64,000 bases of DNA from an uncultured Oscillospiraceae bacterium (GTDB taxonomy: Bacteria; Bacillota; Clostridia; Oscillospirales; Acutalibacteraceae), in NCBI GenBank assembly GCA_900539845.1, contig UQDP01000009.1, positions 22,740 to 86,739 of the forward strand, read 5' to 3'. A program made the translations under genes and the position numbers. The notes beneath the pieces were generated by a model. That model was not told the origin of the DNA. It made no database searches and worked only from the letters and a program-made list of their open reading frames with translations. Positions 45,209 to 53,485 of the stretch are shown in pieces. Each line of letters starts with the position of its first letter. Position 1 is the stretch's first letter.

Positions 45209-48200
45209 AATACAACAATATCAAACAGACGCTGTTAATGCTGTTGTTAATGTGTTTAACGGTCAGGGACATTACGAAAAAACAAGATACATCAGAGATC
45301 TGGGCAAAATCAATAAACAACAGAACGTTCAGCAGACTTTTGATTCATATTCTGATGATTACGATCCCTATGATGATACTGGCTATAAAAATGAACTTAT
45401 TGAACTGTCAGATGAACAACTTTTAAAAAACATACACACCCTGCAGAGTGAAAACAACATAAAGCTATCCCCATCCCTTATCAAAGATTTAGGAAGATGC
45501 AGTCTTGATGTTGAAATGGAAACAGGTACGGGCAAGACATATGTTTACATAAAAACGATTTTTGAACTTAACAAGCGTTACGGCTGGAGTAAGTTTATTG
45601 TTGTTGTGCCCAGTATTGCTATTCGTGAGGGTGTAAAGAAATCTTTTGAGATTACAACCGACCATTTTATGGAGTATTACGGTAAAAAAGCAAGATTTTT
45701 TGTTTACAATAGTTCTAATCTTAATCAGCTGGATAACTTCTCTTCAAGTTCAGGCATCAATGTTATGATAATCAACACGCAGGCATTTGCATCTTCATTA
45801 AAAGAAGACGGACGAAGCAAAGAATCAAGGATTATCTATTCAAAGCGTGACGAATTTGGATCACGCAGACCTATTGATGTTATTAAAGCAAATAGGCCTA
45901 TTATCATTCTTGACGAACCGCAAAAAATGGGTGGAACAGTAACACAAAAGGCGCTTAAAAATTTTAACCCGCTTTTTTCATTAAACTATTCCGCCACTCA
46001 CGCAAAACAACATAATCTGGTTTATGTTTTAGATGCTCTTGACGCATATAACAAGAAACTCGTTAAAAAAATAGAAGTAAAAGGCTTTGAGGTTAAAAAT
46101 TTCAGAGGAACTGACAGCTATTTATATCTTGAACAGATTGTACTGTCTAAAAATAAACCTCCGATGGCAAAAATAGAACTTGAAATAGGATATAATAAGT
46201 CAATAAACAGAGAAACTCGCACCTTAGGTGTTGGTGATGACTTATATTACACTTCTCAAGAGATGGAGCAATATAAGGGATATGTTATTTCCGAAATTGA
46301 CCCATATACTGATACTGTAACATTTACTAACGGCGAAAAGATAAAAAAGGGCGATGTTGTCGGTGATGTTTCAGAAAAGGATATGCGACGAATACAGATA
46401 AGAGAAGCTATTTTATCCCACTTTGAAAAGGAAGAAAAGCTCTTTAACATGGGCATAAAAACTCTTACTTTGTTTTTTATTGATGAGGTAGCAAGATATC
46501 GTCAATACGATGATGACGGAAACGAACTTTTAGGTGAATACGGTCAGATGTTTGAGCAAGAATACATTGGTATTCTCAATGATTACATTAACCTGTCTGA
46601 CACTCCGTATCAGAAATATTTAAAAACTATGTGCAGTGATGTTTCGGCTGTTCACAAGGGATATTTCAGCATTGATAAGAAAGGTCACGTTATAGACAGC
46701 AAATTAAAGCGTGGTAGTGAGTTTTCTGATGATATATCTGCTTATGATCTGATTTTGAAAAACAAAGAAAGACTGCTTTCTTTTGATGAGCCTACAAGGT
46801 TTATTTTCTCCCATTCTGCACTTCGTGAAGGTTGGGATAATCCTAATGTTTTCCAAATTTGTACGCTTAAACATTCAGACAGTCAGACTGCAAAGCGACA
46901 GGAGGTCGGACGAGGTTTGCGTTTGTGTGTTAATCAGGACGGAAACCGAATGGATGTTGAAAGTTGCGGAGACAGAGTGCATGACATTAATGTTCTTACC
47001 GTTATTGCTAGCGACAGTTATAAAACATTTGTTAAAGATCTGCAATCTGATATTAAAAGCGAACTTTATGACAGACCTACTGCGGCAACAAGCGAATACT
47101 TCAAAGGAAAATATATTGAAGTTGACGGAGTACAGACTGTCATTGATAATAATTTTGCCGACACAATCGAGTTCTATCTTATCAGTAACGGTTATGTTGA
47201 TATGAAACGCAAGGTTACTGATAAATATCGTGCTGATGTTGAAATGAATAATCTTGCTCCTCTACCGGATGAACTTCAACCAATGGCAGACGGTATACAT
47301 ACTCTCATTCAGGCAATCTATGATGACAGCGTTCTTGACAAGATGATTTCAAACGGTCACGAAACAAAAATCAATGACAATCCGCTTAATGAGAATTTCG
47401 ATAAAAAAGAATTTCAAAAGCTTTGGAATGAAATCAATCACAAGTATGCGTATACTGTTGATTTTGACAGCAATGAACTCATAAAAAAATCTGTTGATTG
47501 GATAAATAAAAATCTTTTTGTATCACAGCTTCAATATACCACAACAATAGGCAGACAAAAAGATGAAATGAATGCATATGAGGTAGGTAGAGGCGATTCG
47601 TTCGGTGGCGAAAAAACAAGTACCAAAACGCTTAAACACAATGAGACAAGTCAAATTAAATATGACTTGGTTGGTAAAGTTGCCGAAGGTACTAAGCTTA
47701 CTAGGAAAACGGTTGCCACCATTTTAAAGAGCATAGATGAGAAAAAACTCTATATGTTTAGATATAACCCAGAAGAGTTTATATCAAAGGTAATCAAACT
47801 TATAAATGAACAAAAAGCAACCACTATTGTTGATCATATTACTTACAACATAGTCACAGGTAAGTACGACCAAAATATTTTTACTGCCGAAAAGAATTCA
47901 CAAAGCTTTGACAAAGCATTCAGAGCAACTAAAGCAATACAGGATTATGTATTCACAGACGGTTCTGCAGAGCAAAGCATCGAACGCAAATTTGTTCAAG
48001 AATTGGATGCTGCAGAAGAAGTTTGCGTATATGCAAAATTGCCCAAAGGATTTCATATTCCTACTCCTGTCGGAAATTATTCACCTGACTGGGCAATAGC
48101 TTTTAATGAGGGTACTGTTAAACATATTTACTTTGTTGCAGAAACAAAAGGCTCAATGGACAGCCTTGAATTAAGGGAGATTGAAAAAGCAAAAATCTCC

Positions 48201-48293
48201 TGTGCAAAAAAATTGTTCAAAATGAATATTTCTGATGTTAAGTATGATGTTGTATCTAATTACAGCCAATTGCTTAATATTATGAATAAATAA
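45192..48293 (+). CDS. res: Type III restriction enzyme Res subunit
   Basis: The helicase-nuclease cuts unmodified DNA after ATP-driven communication between two sites, in complex with Mod. The 1,033-residue protein has Walker A ETGTGKTYVYIK (~110), the DExx-type box ILDEPQKMGG (~239), motif V/VI regions REGWDNPNVFQI (~546) and RQEVGRGLRL (~570), and a C-terminal PD-(D/E)xK nuclease: SPDWAIAF (~962) with ETKGS (~983). AGGAAAG precedes the ATG. Last gene of the module, followed by a strong terminator. All key motifs look intact. Confidence 0.93.
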   Translation: MKFNFKIQQYQTDAVNAVVNVFNGQGHYEKTRYIRDLGKINKQQNVQQTFDSYSDDYDPYDDTGYKNELIELSDEQLLKNIHTLQSENNIKLSPSLIKDLGRCSLDVEMETGTGKTYVYIKTIFELNKRYGWSKFIVVVPSIAIREGVKKSFEITTDHFMEYYGKKARFFVYNSSNLNQLDNFSSSSGINVMIINTQAFASSLKEDGRSKESRIIYSKRDEFGSRRPIDVIKANRPIIILDEPQKMGGTVTQKALKNFNPLFSLNYSATHAKQHNLVYVLDALDAYNKKLVKKIEVKGFEVKNFRGTDSYLYLEQIVLSKNKPPMAKIELEIGYNKSINRETRTLGVGDDLYYTSQEMEQYKGYVISEIDPYTDTVTFTNGEKIKKGDVVGDVSEKDMRRIQIREAILSHFEKEEKLFNMGIKTLTLFFIDEVARYRQYDDDGNELLGEYGQMFEQEYIGILNDYINLSDTPYQKYLKTMCSDVSAVHKGYFSIDKKGHVIDSKLKRGSEFSDDISAYDLILKNKERLLSFDEPTRFIFSHSALREGWDNPNVFQICTLKHSDSQTAKRQEVGRGLRLCVNQDGNRMDVESCGDRVHDINVLTVIASDSYKTFVKDLQSDIKSELYDRPTAATSEYFKGKYIEVDGVQTVIDNNFADTIEFYLISNGYVDMKRKVTDKYRADVEMNNLAPLPDELQPMADGIHTLIQAIYDDSVLDKMISNGHETKINDNPLNENFDKKEFQKLWNEINHKYAYTVDFDSNELIKKSVDWINKNLFVSQLQYTTTIGRQKDEMNAYEVGRGDSFGGEKTSTKTLKHNETSQIKYDLVGKVAEGTKLTRKTVATILKSIDEKKLYMFRYNPEEFISKVIKLINEQKATTIVDHITYNIVTGKYDQNIFTAEKNSQSFDKAFRATKAIQDYVFTDGSAEQSIERKFVQELDAAEEVCVYAKLPKGFHIPTPVGNYSPDWAIAFNEGTVKHIYFVAETKGSMDSLELREIEKAKISCAKKLFKMNISDVKYDVVSNYSQLLNIMNK

Positions 48294-48297
48294 TATT

Positions 48298-48330
48298 AAA
48301 AAAGGGATGTTGTAAAAACATCCCTTTTTT
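48298..48330 (+). terminator. Terminator of the restriction module
   Basis: AAAAAGGGATGTT/AACATCCCTTTTT, 13-bp stem with a 5- to 7-base loop and T-tract. Confidence 0.9.
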
Positions 48331-48608
48331 AATCAGTAGTGATTTTAATAAGTCCTGAGAAGAATAGTTGTCATTCAATAGACTATGCTTTTTGCCATTT
48401 AAACACTTCCTTTTTTATAAATAAATTAATGAAATACTAAATAATACAGTAACTAAACAAATACTTTTACATAATAATAAATAACCTCAATCTATGAAAA
48501 TATTAAAGTTAATATATAAGTGTTCAATAACTTTAAATTACATTGTTGTGATTTCAATGCAGCTGAAAATGCTTGTACCTCCATATGCAATTCAACGCAA
48601 AAAATCTA
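48331..48608. other. AT-rich spacer without a gene
   Basis: Between the res terminator and the HTH promoter no gene-like reading frame with a ribosome binding site was seen; the stretch is low-complexity A/T-rich. Confidence 0.5.
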
Positions 48609-48670
48609 TTGACAAAAGTACACAAATTGTGTATAATTTAATAAAAAGTACACAAATTGTGTATAATTTA
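48609..48670 (+). promoter_or_regulatory. Consensus promoter with duplicated palindromic operator
   Basis: TTGACA (48609) and TATAAT (48632) are separated by exactly 17 bases. The spacer contains the perfect palindrome TACACAAATTGTGTA (48619-48633). A 27-base segment including palindrome and -10 is repeated exactly 30 bases downstream (48644-48670), giving a second palindrome (48649-48663) and a second TATAAT. Binding of a dimeric repressor would cover the promoter. The HTH protein just downstream is the obvious candidate. Confidence 0.8.
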
Positions 48671-48683
48671 TACGGAGGTTGAT

Positions 48684-49202
48684 ATGGAAATTAAAAAGCT
48701 TAGAAAATATATTGGAATGTCACAACGTGAATTTTCAAGTTATTTTGGTATTCCAACGGGTACGCTGAGAAATTGGGAGCAAAGCATTGCCAGCCCACCG
48801 AGTTATGTATTAAATATGATTATTACTGCATTAAGGAGAGATAAAATGATAAATGTTGAAACAATAAAATTCTTGAAAATGTTGGATGAATTAGTTGAGC
48901 TTGTTGAAAATGGTATTGAAGAATTCGGAAAAGCAAATGAAGCAACTTTTGGTACAAAGATTTTTTATGATAAAAGAACAAAAGACAGTAATGGGAATTA
49001 TAGTATTGTTCGTGATGCTGACGTTTTGGATGATGAAGATTACTATCATCATGATGTAGTATCTTATTTTGGATGTGATACAAATGAGTACAAGGTACAA
49101 GTAGCTTTTGATGAGGATTTTAATACACCTTATGTTCTTGTAACATTGATCGAAAGTGGTGAACAAATTGTGGTTGAGGATCAACATTGGTATTTTGTAT
49201 AA
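48684..49202 (+). CDS. HTH regulator with acidic C-terminal domain
   Basis: The 172-residue protein has an N-terminal XRE-like helix-turn-helix (LRKYIGMSQREFSSYFGIPTGTLRNWEQ) and a C-terminal 115-residue acidic region (MINVETIKFLKMLDELVELVENGIEEF, then a beta-rich end to WYFV) not assigned to a family. GGAGG precedes the ATG at 48684; an upstream frame start lies inside the operator. The duplicated palindromic operator 20 bases upstream strongly suggests autorepression. It resembles antitoxin-type regulators, but no toxin gene is adjacent. It has its own terminator. Confidence 0.8.
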   Translation: MEIKKLRKYIGMSQREFSSYFGIPTGTLRNWEQSIASPPSYVLNMIITALRRDKMINVETIKFLKMLDELVELVENGIEEFGKANEATFGTKIFYDKRTKDSNGNYSIVRDADVLDDEDYYHHDVVSYFGCDTNEYKVQVAFDEDFNTPYVLVTLIESGEQIVVEDQHWYFV

Positions 49203-49294
49203 GAAATTTTAAATTAAAATTTGTGATTTGGTAGTTCTTAATCGTTTTATAATAATTTATAAATTGCTTAAAATATCTTTTTTAGATTGTATAT

Positions 49295-49327
49295 AAAAGG
49301 ACAGCTCTTAAAGAACTGTCCTTTTCT
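49295..49327 (+). terminator. Terminator of the HTH regulator gene
   Basis: AAAAGGACAG/CTGTCCTTTT stem, 11-base loop, then CTTG. Confidence 0.8.
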
Positions 49328-49387
49328 TGAATATTTTATAATATTTTTGCAAATTTAATGTGATTTTTATTTTGTTTAAAATGAAAT

Positions 49388-49525
49388 AAGGCCTCCCACC
49401 TCTCACTCTCCCGTTCCACTGTTAAACGAGCCGTCAAGGATTTAGAGAAAGCCGGACTGATACGAAAGGAGCCGCACTGCCGTGAAAACGGCAGTGCGAC
49501 CTCCAATCGATACTATCTGCTGTGA
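49388..49525 (+). pseudogene. C-terminal remnant of a winged-helix protein of integrative elements
   Basis: Forty-five codons read KASHLSLSRSTVKRAVKDLE, then KAGLIRKEPHCRENGSATSN and RYYLL-stop. This is the recognition helix and wing of the helix-turn-helix protein commonly carried at the start of clostridial conjugative transposons. There is no start codon or ribosome binding site; the 5' part is missing and the left flank is AT-rich island DNA. The GC-rich composition begins exactly here, so this marks the left breakpoint of a second, foreign block. Confidence 0.7.
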
Positions 49526-49562
49526 GCCGAAAAAAACAAATCTCGTCCGCCAAGGGAGAACT

Positions 49563-49679
49563 ATGCCTAAACAGTGGACTGAGGGGCGGTTCATTTTGAC
49601 CCGCCTTGAAGTACCCACTTTAAGAGAGAATACAGCAGAAAGAGAAAACACAGACTATTTGCTGTTATTCCTCTGTTAA
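49563..49679 (+). other. Short 38-codon reading frame after the remnant
   Basis: ATG behind AAGGGAG encodes MPKQWTEGRFILTRLEVPTL followed by a Glu/Arg-rich stretch and a hydrophobic end. It could be a real small gene of the same mobile element or the truncated start of a larger one. Not recognised. Confidence 0.25.
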
Positions 49680-49699
49680 TGTTTTTCTCATAAAATATT

Positions 49700-49748
49700 T
49701 TGACAAGTCAAATTAAAGCTCGACTTATCAAATTGTTTCTGCTATAAT
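49700..49748 (+). promoter_or_regulatory. Operator-like inverted repeat and extended -10 promoter
   Basis: TTGACAAGTC (49700-49709) and GACTTATCAA (49722-49731) form a 9-of-10 inverted repeat. TGCTATAAT (extended -10) follows at 49740-49748, 30 bases before the XRE gene start. This suggests control by that regulator. Confidence 0.55.
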
Positions 49749-49777
49749 AAATATATTCTGTTTATGAGGTGAACAAA

Positions 49778-50005
49778 ATGGCGGTTCAGTACAATAAGCT
49801 TTGGAAGCTGCTGATAGATAAAAAGATAAAGCCTTCTGCTTTGTCGAAAATGACAGGGATTGCCCCCTCTACTATGGCGAAGATGGACAGGGGTGAATAT
49901 GTGGCTCTTTCCGTACTGGAACGGATCTGCCTGACTCTGGATTGCGACATCGGCGATGTGGTTGAGATCGTAAAAGAACCCGAGGACGGGGGTGAAAACA
50001 TATGA
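49778..50005 (+). CDS. Small XRE-family HTH regulator
   Basis: The 75-residue protein is a single helix-turn-helix domain of the Cro/C1 type: LIDKKIKPSALSKMTGIAPS, then TMAKMDRGEY and LERICLTLDCDIGDVVEIV. Start at 49778 behind GAGGTGA; a GTG three codons earlier is part of that site. The stop overlaps the LuxR-type gene start (ATGA), so the two regulators are translated together. It probably binds the inverted repeat in its own promoter; inferred. Confidence 0.87.
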   Translation: MAVQYNKLWKLLIDKKIKPSALSKMTGIAPSTMAKMDRGEYVALSVLERICLTLDCDIGDVVEIVKEPEDGGENI

Positions 50006-51417
50006 AACATCATTTTGTTTTTAACAAGCCGGCGATTCACTTTATCCTTTTGGTCGGCATTTTCACTTTTGTCTTTTTAGGTGCGGAATATCTGTTTGTC
50101 AATATGATCTCCCTGTCGGTGACGGAAGGGAAAACCGTCATTGCCCAGAACTATGCGCTGGGCGCCAGCGCCGTCGGCTTTTTCCTGTATCCGGCCATGG
50201 AACGCTGGGTTGGAAGACGCTATAAAAGCGGACTGACCTTTATCCTGGCGCTGGGTGCGATTATCTGTACCTTCATTGTCCAGCAGCATATCTCCTATGC
50301 GGCGACTATGACAGCAGGGATGGTGCTGTTTCTGCTGCTGGGCGTTTTCGGCAGCGCCGTCCACTATCTGGCTTCCGTCACCATAGACGGCGACAATGCA
50401 TTGGCACGGCTGGCGGGGATCGCCTACGCTCTGGGAATTCTGCTCCAGTATGCAAACAACAACCTTGTCAACCTGGAGGTTGCGGAGGCGGCGTTTCTTT
50501 CGGTATTTCTGGCGGCTTTGAGCCTGCTGGTCATCCGAACGAGACAGGCCGGCCAAAGCCGCATCGAAATGACGGAGACTGCGGCTTTGGCCTCAAAATC
50601 AGAAACAGACATTTCCCTCACCCGGAAAAAACGGACGGCGGGCATTATGCTGGCGCTGCTGGTAGTGCTGATGGCCTGCGTGTTCAGCACACTGGACAAT
50701 GCCGTGACTCTCCGTCATGCGAGCGGGACGGATATCGGGCAGTGGCCCCGCCTGCTGCTGGCATTCAGCGGCCTCGCCGCAGGCTTTGTCTTCGATATCC
50801 GCAAGCGGAAGTATATGGGGCTTATTATGTACTGCGTGATGATGATGTCGGTTCTGTCCATTGTGGTACTGAACCTGGGCGCTCCGTTCCTGATCGGACT
50901 GGTGGTCTTTTACCTGTCCTCGGGCTTTTTCGTTGTCTTCTTTACAGCGAGCTTTATGGAGCTTTCCCGGCATATGCGCCTGCCGTCGCTGTGGGCGGGC
51001 ATGGGCCGCGCCATGAATAACGTGAGCGCCGCCCTGATCACCAACGGATCGGTGGCGCTGCTGACCACTGGCAACAGCCTGGCCGCCATTGTCATCGCCC
51101 TGGTGCTGTTCGTGGCGGTCAGCGTTGCTATGGCCGTGTATACCGCCCGCATGAACGCCGTCATGGAGCCCAAGGAGCCGCCTGCTTCCCAAAAGTCGGA
51201 CGAAGAGCGCAGGGAGGCGTTCATCGCAAAATACGGGCTGACCGAACGGGAATGGGATGTATTTTCCCAGATGATTTCTTCGGACAGCAGCGCCCAGGAG
51301 ATCGCCGACTGCCTGTTCCTGTCCAAGCGGACGGTGGAACGGCATATCTCCGCCCTGTACGAAAAGACGGGCGCAAAATCCCGCATCACTATGTACCTGC
51401 TTTACCGTAACGATTAA
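50002..51417 (+). CDS. Membrane-embedded LuxR-family regulator
   Basis: The 471-residue protein joins an N-terminal integral membrane domain of about twelve helices (residues 10-385, MFS-like pairing) to a C-terminal LuxR/FixJ DNA-binding domain: LTEREWDVFSQMISSDSSAQ, EIADCLFLSKRTVERHISAL and YEKTGAKSR (~410-465). No kinase or receiver domain. It resembles one-component membrane regulators common in gut Actinobacteria and Firmicutes. Located upstream of the surface-protein genes, it may sense an extracellular signal and switch them on; that is inferred from order. A strong terminator follows. Confidence 0.85.
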   Translation: MKHHFVFNKPAIHFILLVGIFTFVFLGAEYLFVNMISLSVTEGKTVIAQNYALGASAVGFFLYPAMERWVGRRYKSGLTFILALGAIICTFIVQQHISYAATMTAGMVLFLLLGVFGSAVHYLASVTIDGDNALARLAGIAYALGILLQYANNNLVNLEVAEAAFLSVFLAALSLLVIRTRQAGQSRIEMTETAALASKSETDISLTRKKRTAGIMLALLVVLMACVFSTLDNAVTLRHASGTDIGQWPRLLLAFSGLAAGFVFDIRKRKYMGLIMYCVMMMSVLSIVVLNLGAPFLIGLVVFYLSSGFFVVFFTASFMELSRHMRLPSLWAGMGRAMNNVSAALITNGSVALLTTGNSLAAIVIALVLFVAVSVAMAVYTARMNAVMEPKEPPASQKSDEERREAFIAKYGLTEREWDVFSQMISSDSSAQEIADCLFLSKRTVERHISALYEKTGAKSRITMYLLYRND

Positions 51418-51432
51418 CATACAGGATAAAAG

Positions 51433-51470
51433 AACACCCTGCTTTCTCTCAGGAGAGGCAGGGTGTTTTT
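51433..51470 (+). terminator. Terminator of the regulator pair
   Basis: AACACCCTGC/GCAGGGTGTT with inner TCTC/GAGA pairing, then TTTTT. Confidence 0.88.
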
Positions 51471-51837
51471 GTGTGCGGTAACGAATTGTCCTGATAAAAA
51501 ACATCGTTTTCCCCACTTGAAAAATGAAATTTACGCCATTCGGCATCCGGGAAAGGAAAAATCAGGAACGAAAAGTACACCTCAACCCCTATTTGGAACG
51601 ATTAGAAGTTGTGCATATATAAAGCCTCAAAATAGTTGCTTTGATTTATATAATATGCACAAATGGCGGTTGACCGCCATCGGTTTTTTGAAAAATGGCG
51701 GTTCACCGCCACCTGTTTTGATACGATTGGCGGGATTTACGCATAGACAATCCGGCCTCTTTTCACCTAAAATGAGGGCGTAAGAATCCACTTCCCGGCG
51801 TCTGCCGCGGTTCCCCAAAAATTCAGGAGGAGAAGAA
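51471..51837. promoter_or_regulatory. Leader region with inverted repeat and two tandem hairpins
   Basis: No gene. TTGTGCATATATAAA (51609-51623) and TTTATATAATATGCACAA (51645-51662) form a long imperfect inverted repeat, probably an operator overlapping a -10 element. Two near-identical hairpins follow: ATGGCGG/CCGCCAT at ~51664-51681 and TGGCGG/CCGCCA at ~51698-51714, each followed by T-rich sequence. This arrangement suits regulated transcription with attenuation before the gene at 51838. Confidence 0.45.
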
Positions 51838-52173
51838 ATGATGGAATACGTTCAAAGAGAACTTCCCTATGTGCGCTCCTTTGTCCTGCGCTCGGTGTAT
51901 GGTATGCTGCGGCAGGAAGGGATTGCTTTTGGGGAGGAAGCGCCGGGAAAGATTATTGCCGAATGCAGAGCAGACGGAACAGACGTCTCCCTTTCCATAA
52001 CGGCGGAGGAAAAAGCGTTTGGAACTGAACTGACGATTTCACTGCGCCGCCCCTGCGATGGAATGTCAAAGCAGAAGGTGGCTCGAAGTATGCAGGAGAT
52101 GCTGGATCAGATTGTCCGGCATTTGGAACATATCCTGATGACAGAGGGAACGGATGATGCCAAAGCAAAATGA
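51838..52173 (+). CDS. Small protein, paralogue 1
   Basis: The 111-residue cytoplasmic protein is not recognised. It is clearly related to the N-terminal part of the next gene: both share LPYVRxxV, a VY..L..EG stretch, a Gly-x-x-(I/V)(I/V)A(E/R) strand, GTxLT(I/V)S(L/M)R(R/E)PC and a C-terminal helix ending in LE(H/N). AGGAGGAGAAGAA is a very strong ribosome binding site. It is first in the surface locus transcription unit. Unlike its neighbour it has no zinc ribbon tail. Confidence 0.7.
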   Translation: MMEYVQRELPYVRSFVLRSVYGMLRQEGIAFGEEAPGKIIAECRADGTDVSLSITAEEKAFGTELTISLRRPCDGMSKQKVARSMQEMLDQIVRHLEHILMTEGTDDAKAK

Positions 52174-52281
52174 TACTGCTTTTCGGAATCTTGCCGTGTG
52201 ACTGATGGGTCGGCACTGCGGTGATGTGCAGGAGAAGTTCTCCGCTCTGTATGGCGATTAAAACGAAAGGAGAGAAACGGA

Positions 52282-52821
52282 ATGTGTCAAGTGAAAAGGC
52301 TCCTTCCCTATGTCCGGCGGTATGTGCAGATGGCTGTTTACGATGTGCTGGACGCGGAGGGGGCGGAATACTGGAAGAATGAAAGCGGCGCGGTGGTCGC
52401 CCGGCTTTCGGTTTACGGGAACGTCAGCACCTTCAGCCTTTCGACAGAGATACAGGATGTGGGGACCGGACTGACGGTTTCCATGCGTGAACCCTGTCCC
52501 GGCCTGTCGGCCCAGGGAGAGGAACGGGCGGTGACCGCCGTAGCCGATAAGGTTGCCCAGTACCTTGAGAACGAGCTGATGATCAACCGCCGCTGTTTCG
52601 TGCCGGACCGGCATTATGCCGTATAGGGAACAGCGGCGCAGGCACAGGCGGAAATCGGCCGGATCCGTGCGGAAGCGGAAGCGGCCAAGGCTGCGCAGAC
52701 TGCTGCACAAACTCCGGCCGCGCCTGACGGTACGGTATGCCCCTCGTGCGGCGCGTCCGCTGCCCCGGGCGTGAAATTCTGTCCGGAATGCGGGGCGCCG
52801 CTCTCCCGGCAGAGCGAATAA
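52282..52821 (+). pseudogene. Paralogue 2 with zinc-ribbon tail, interrupted by an in-frame TAG
   Basis: From the ATG (behind AAAGGAG) the frame encodes 114 residues related to the preceding protein, ending at TAG 52624-52626. The same frame then continues without break to TAA at 52821: an Ala/Glu-rich helix (AQAQAEIGRIRAEAEAAK) and a zinc ribbon CPSCGASAAPGVKFCPECGA. The continuation is clearly coding in character, so the full gene was about 179 codons and the TAG is probably a CAG-to-TAG change. It may be expressed as the shorter protein. Alternatively TAG is read through. Confidence 0.6.
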
Positions 52822-52856
52822 ACAGACAATGAATCTGAATATCTGGAGGGATATCT

Positions 52857-53469
52857 ATGGCAAATGAATCGAGAGTATTCCGGCTGCCCGCCGGTATGAG
52901 TACCTAGGTAGTGGCGAACGCCGTATCGTCGTTCCTGTCCTAAAGGGATGGAGGTACAGAGCGCCGAAACCACAGAAGGCTATGTGGTGCAGGGCCGTCA
53001 GGAAAAAGACGGCTGGAAGACCATTGCCGGCATGAGGATGGCTACGACGGTGCAGATGATCCGAATGGATGACAACTTAAACGTCACCGTGGGTCAGGGC
53101 GAATGGTCGGATAAGATCGGCGCCGGCGCGCTGGGATGGTTTATCGCATGGCCGCTGGCGGTGACTGCCGGTGTGGGCGCCTACAAGCAGAAAAAGCTGC
53201 CGGAAGAGATTTTCCAGGTGATTGAGCAGTGCATCGTCTCCGGCGGCCGCTCGGTGGTGGTGCGAAACGCCGGGGCGGAACTGAACGCGGGTATGGTGGT
53301 TTGCCCCGCCTGCAAAACCCAGTGTGCGGCCGGCGCCAAATTCTGCAACAACTGCGGGGCGAAGCTGGAAAACAAATGCCCCCAGTGCGGGGCGGAGATA
53401 CCGCCCGGAAGCCGCTTCTGCGGAGCATGCGGAACGCCGCTTTCCCCGCAGGGCGCTCCGGTGCGATAA
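52857..53469 (+). pseudogene. Zinc-ribbon protein gene with TAG and frameshift near its start
   Basis: GGAGGGATATCT precedes an ATG that encodes MANESRVFRLPAGMST, then TAG (52905), then VVANAVSSFLS and TAA (52941). Shifting frame there gives PKGMEVQSAETTEGYVVQGR and a frame open to 53469 with a Gly-rich membrane-like segment (GAGALGWFIAWPLAVTAGVGAY, ~75-95) and a double zinc ribbon (CPACKTQC...CNNCGAKL...CPQCGAEI...CGACGTPL). The intact protein would have about 203 residues. A shorter product could still start at the ATG at 52948, but its ribosome binding site abuts the start codon. Confidence 0.6.
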
Positions 53470-53485
53470 AGGGAGGAGATTGCGT

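Noticed and set aside
50599..51546. Open frame of 315 codons on the minus strand opposite the LuxR gene
   Set aside because: Gln/His/Arg-rich product typical of an antisense frame; crosses the terminator of the real gene.
53324..53485. Upstream extension of the gene starting at 53486
   Set aside because: It overlaps the zinc-ribbon gene in another frame; the signal peptide and GGGAGGAG site fix the later start.
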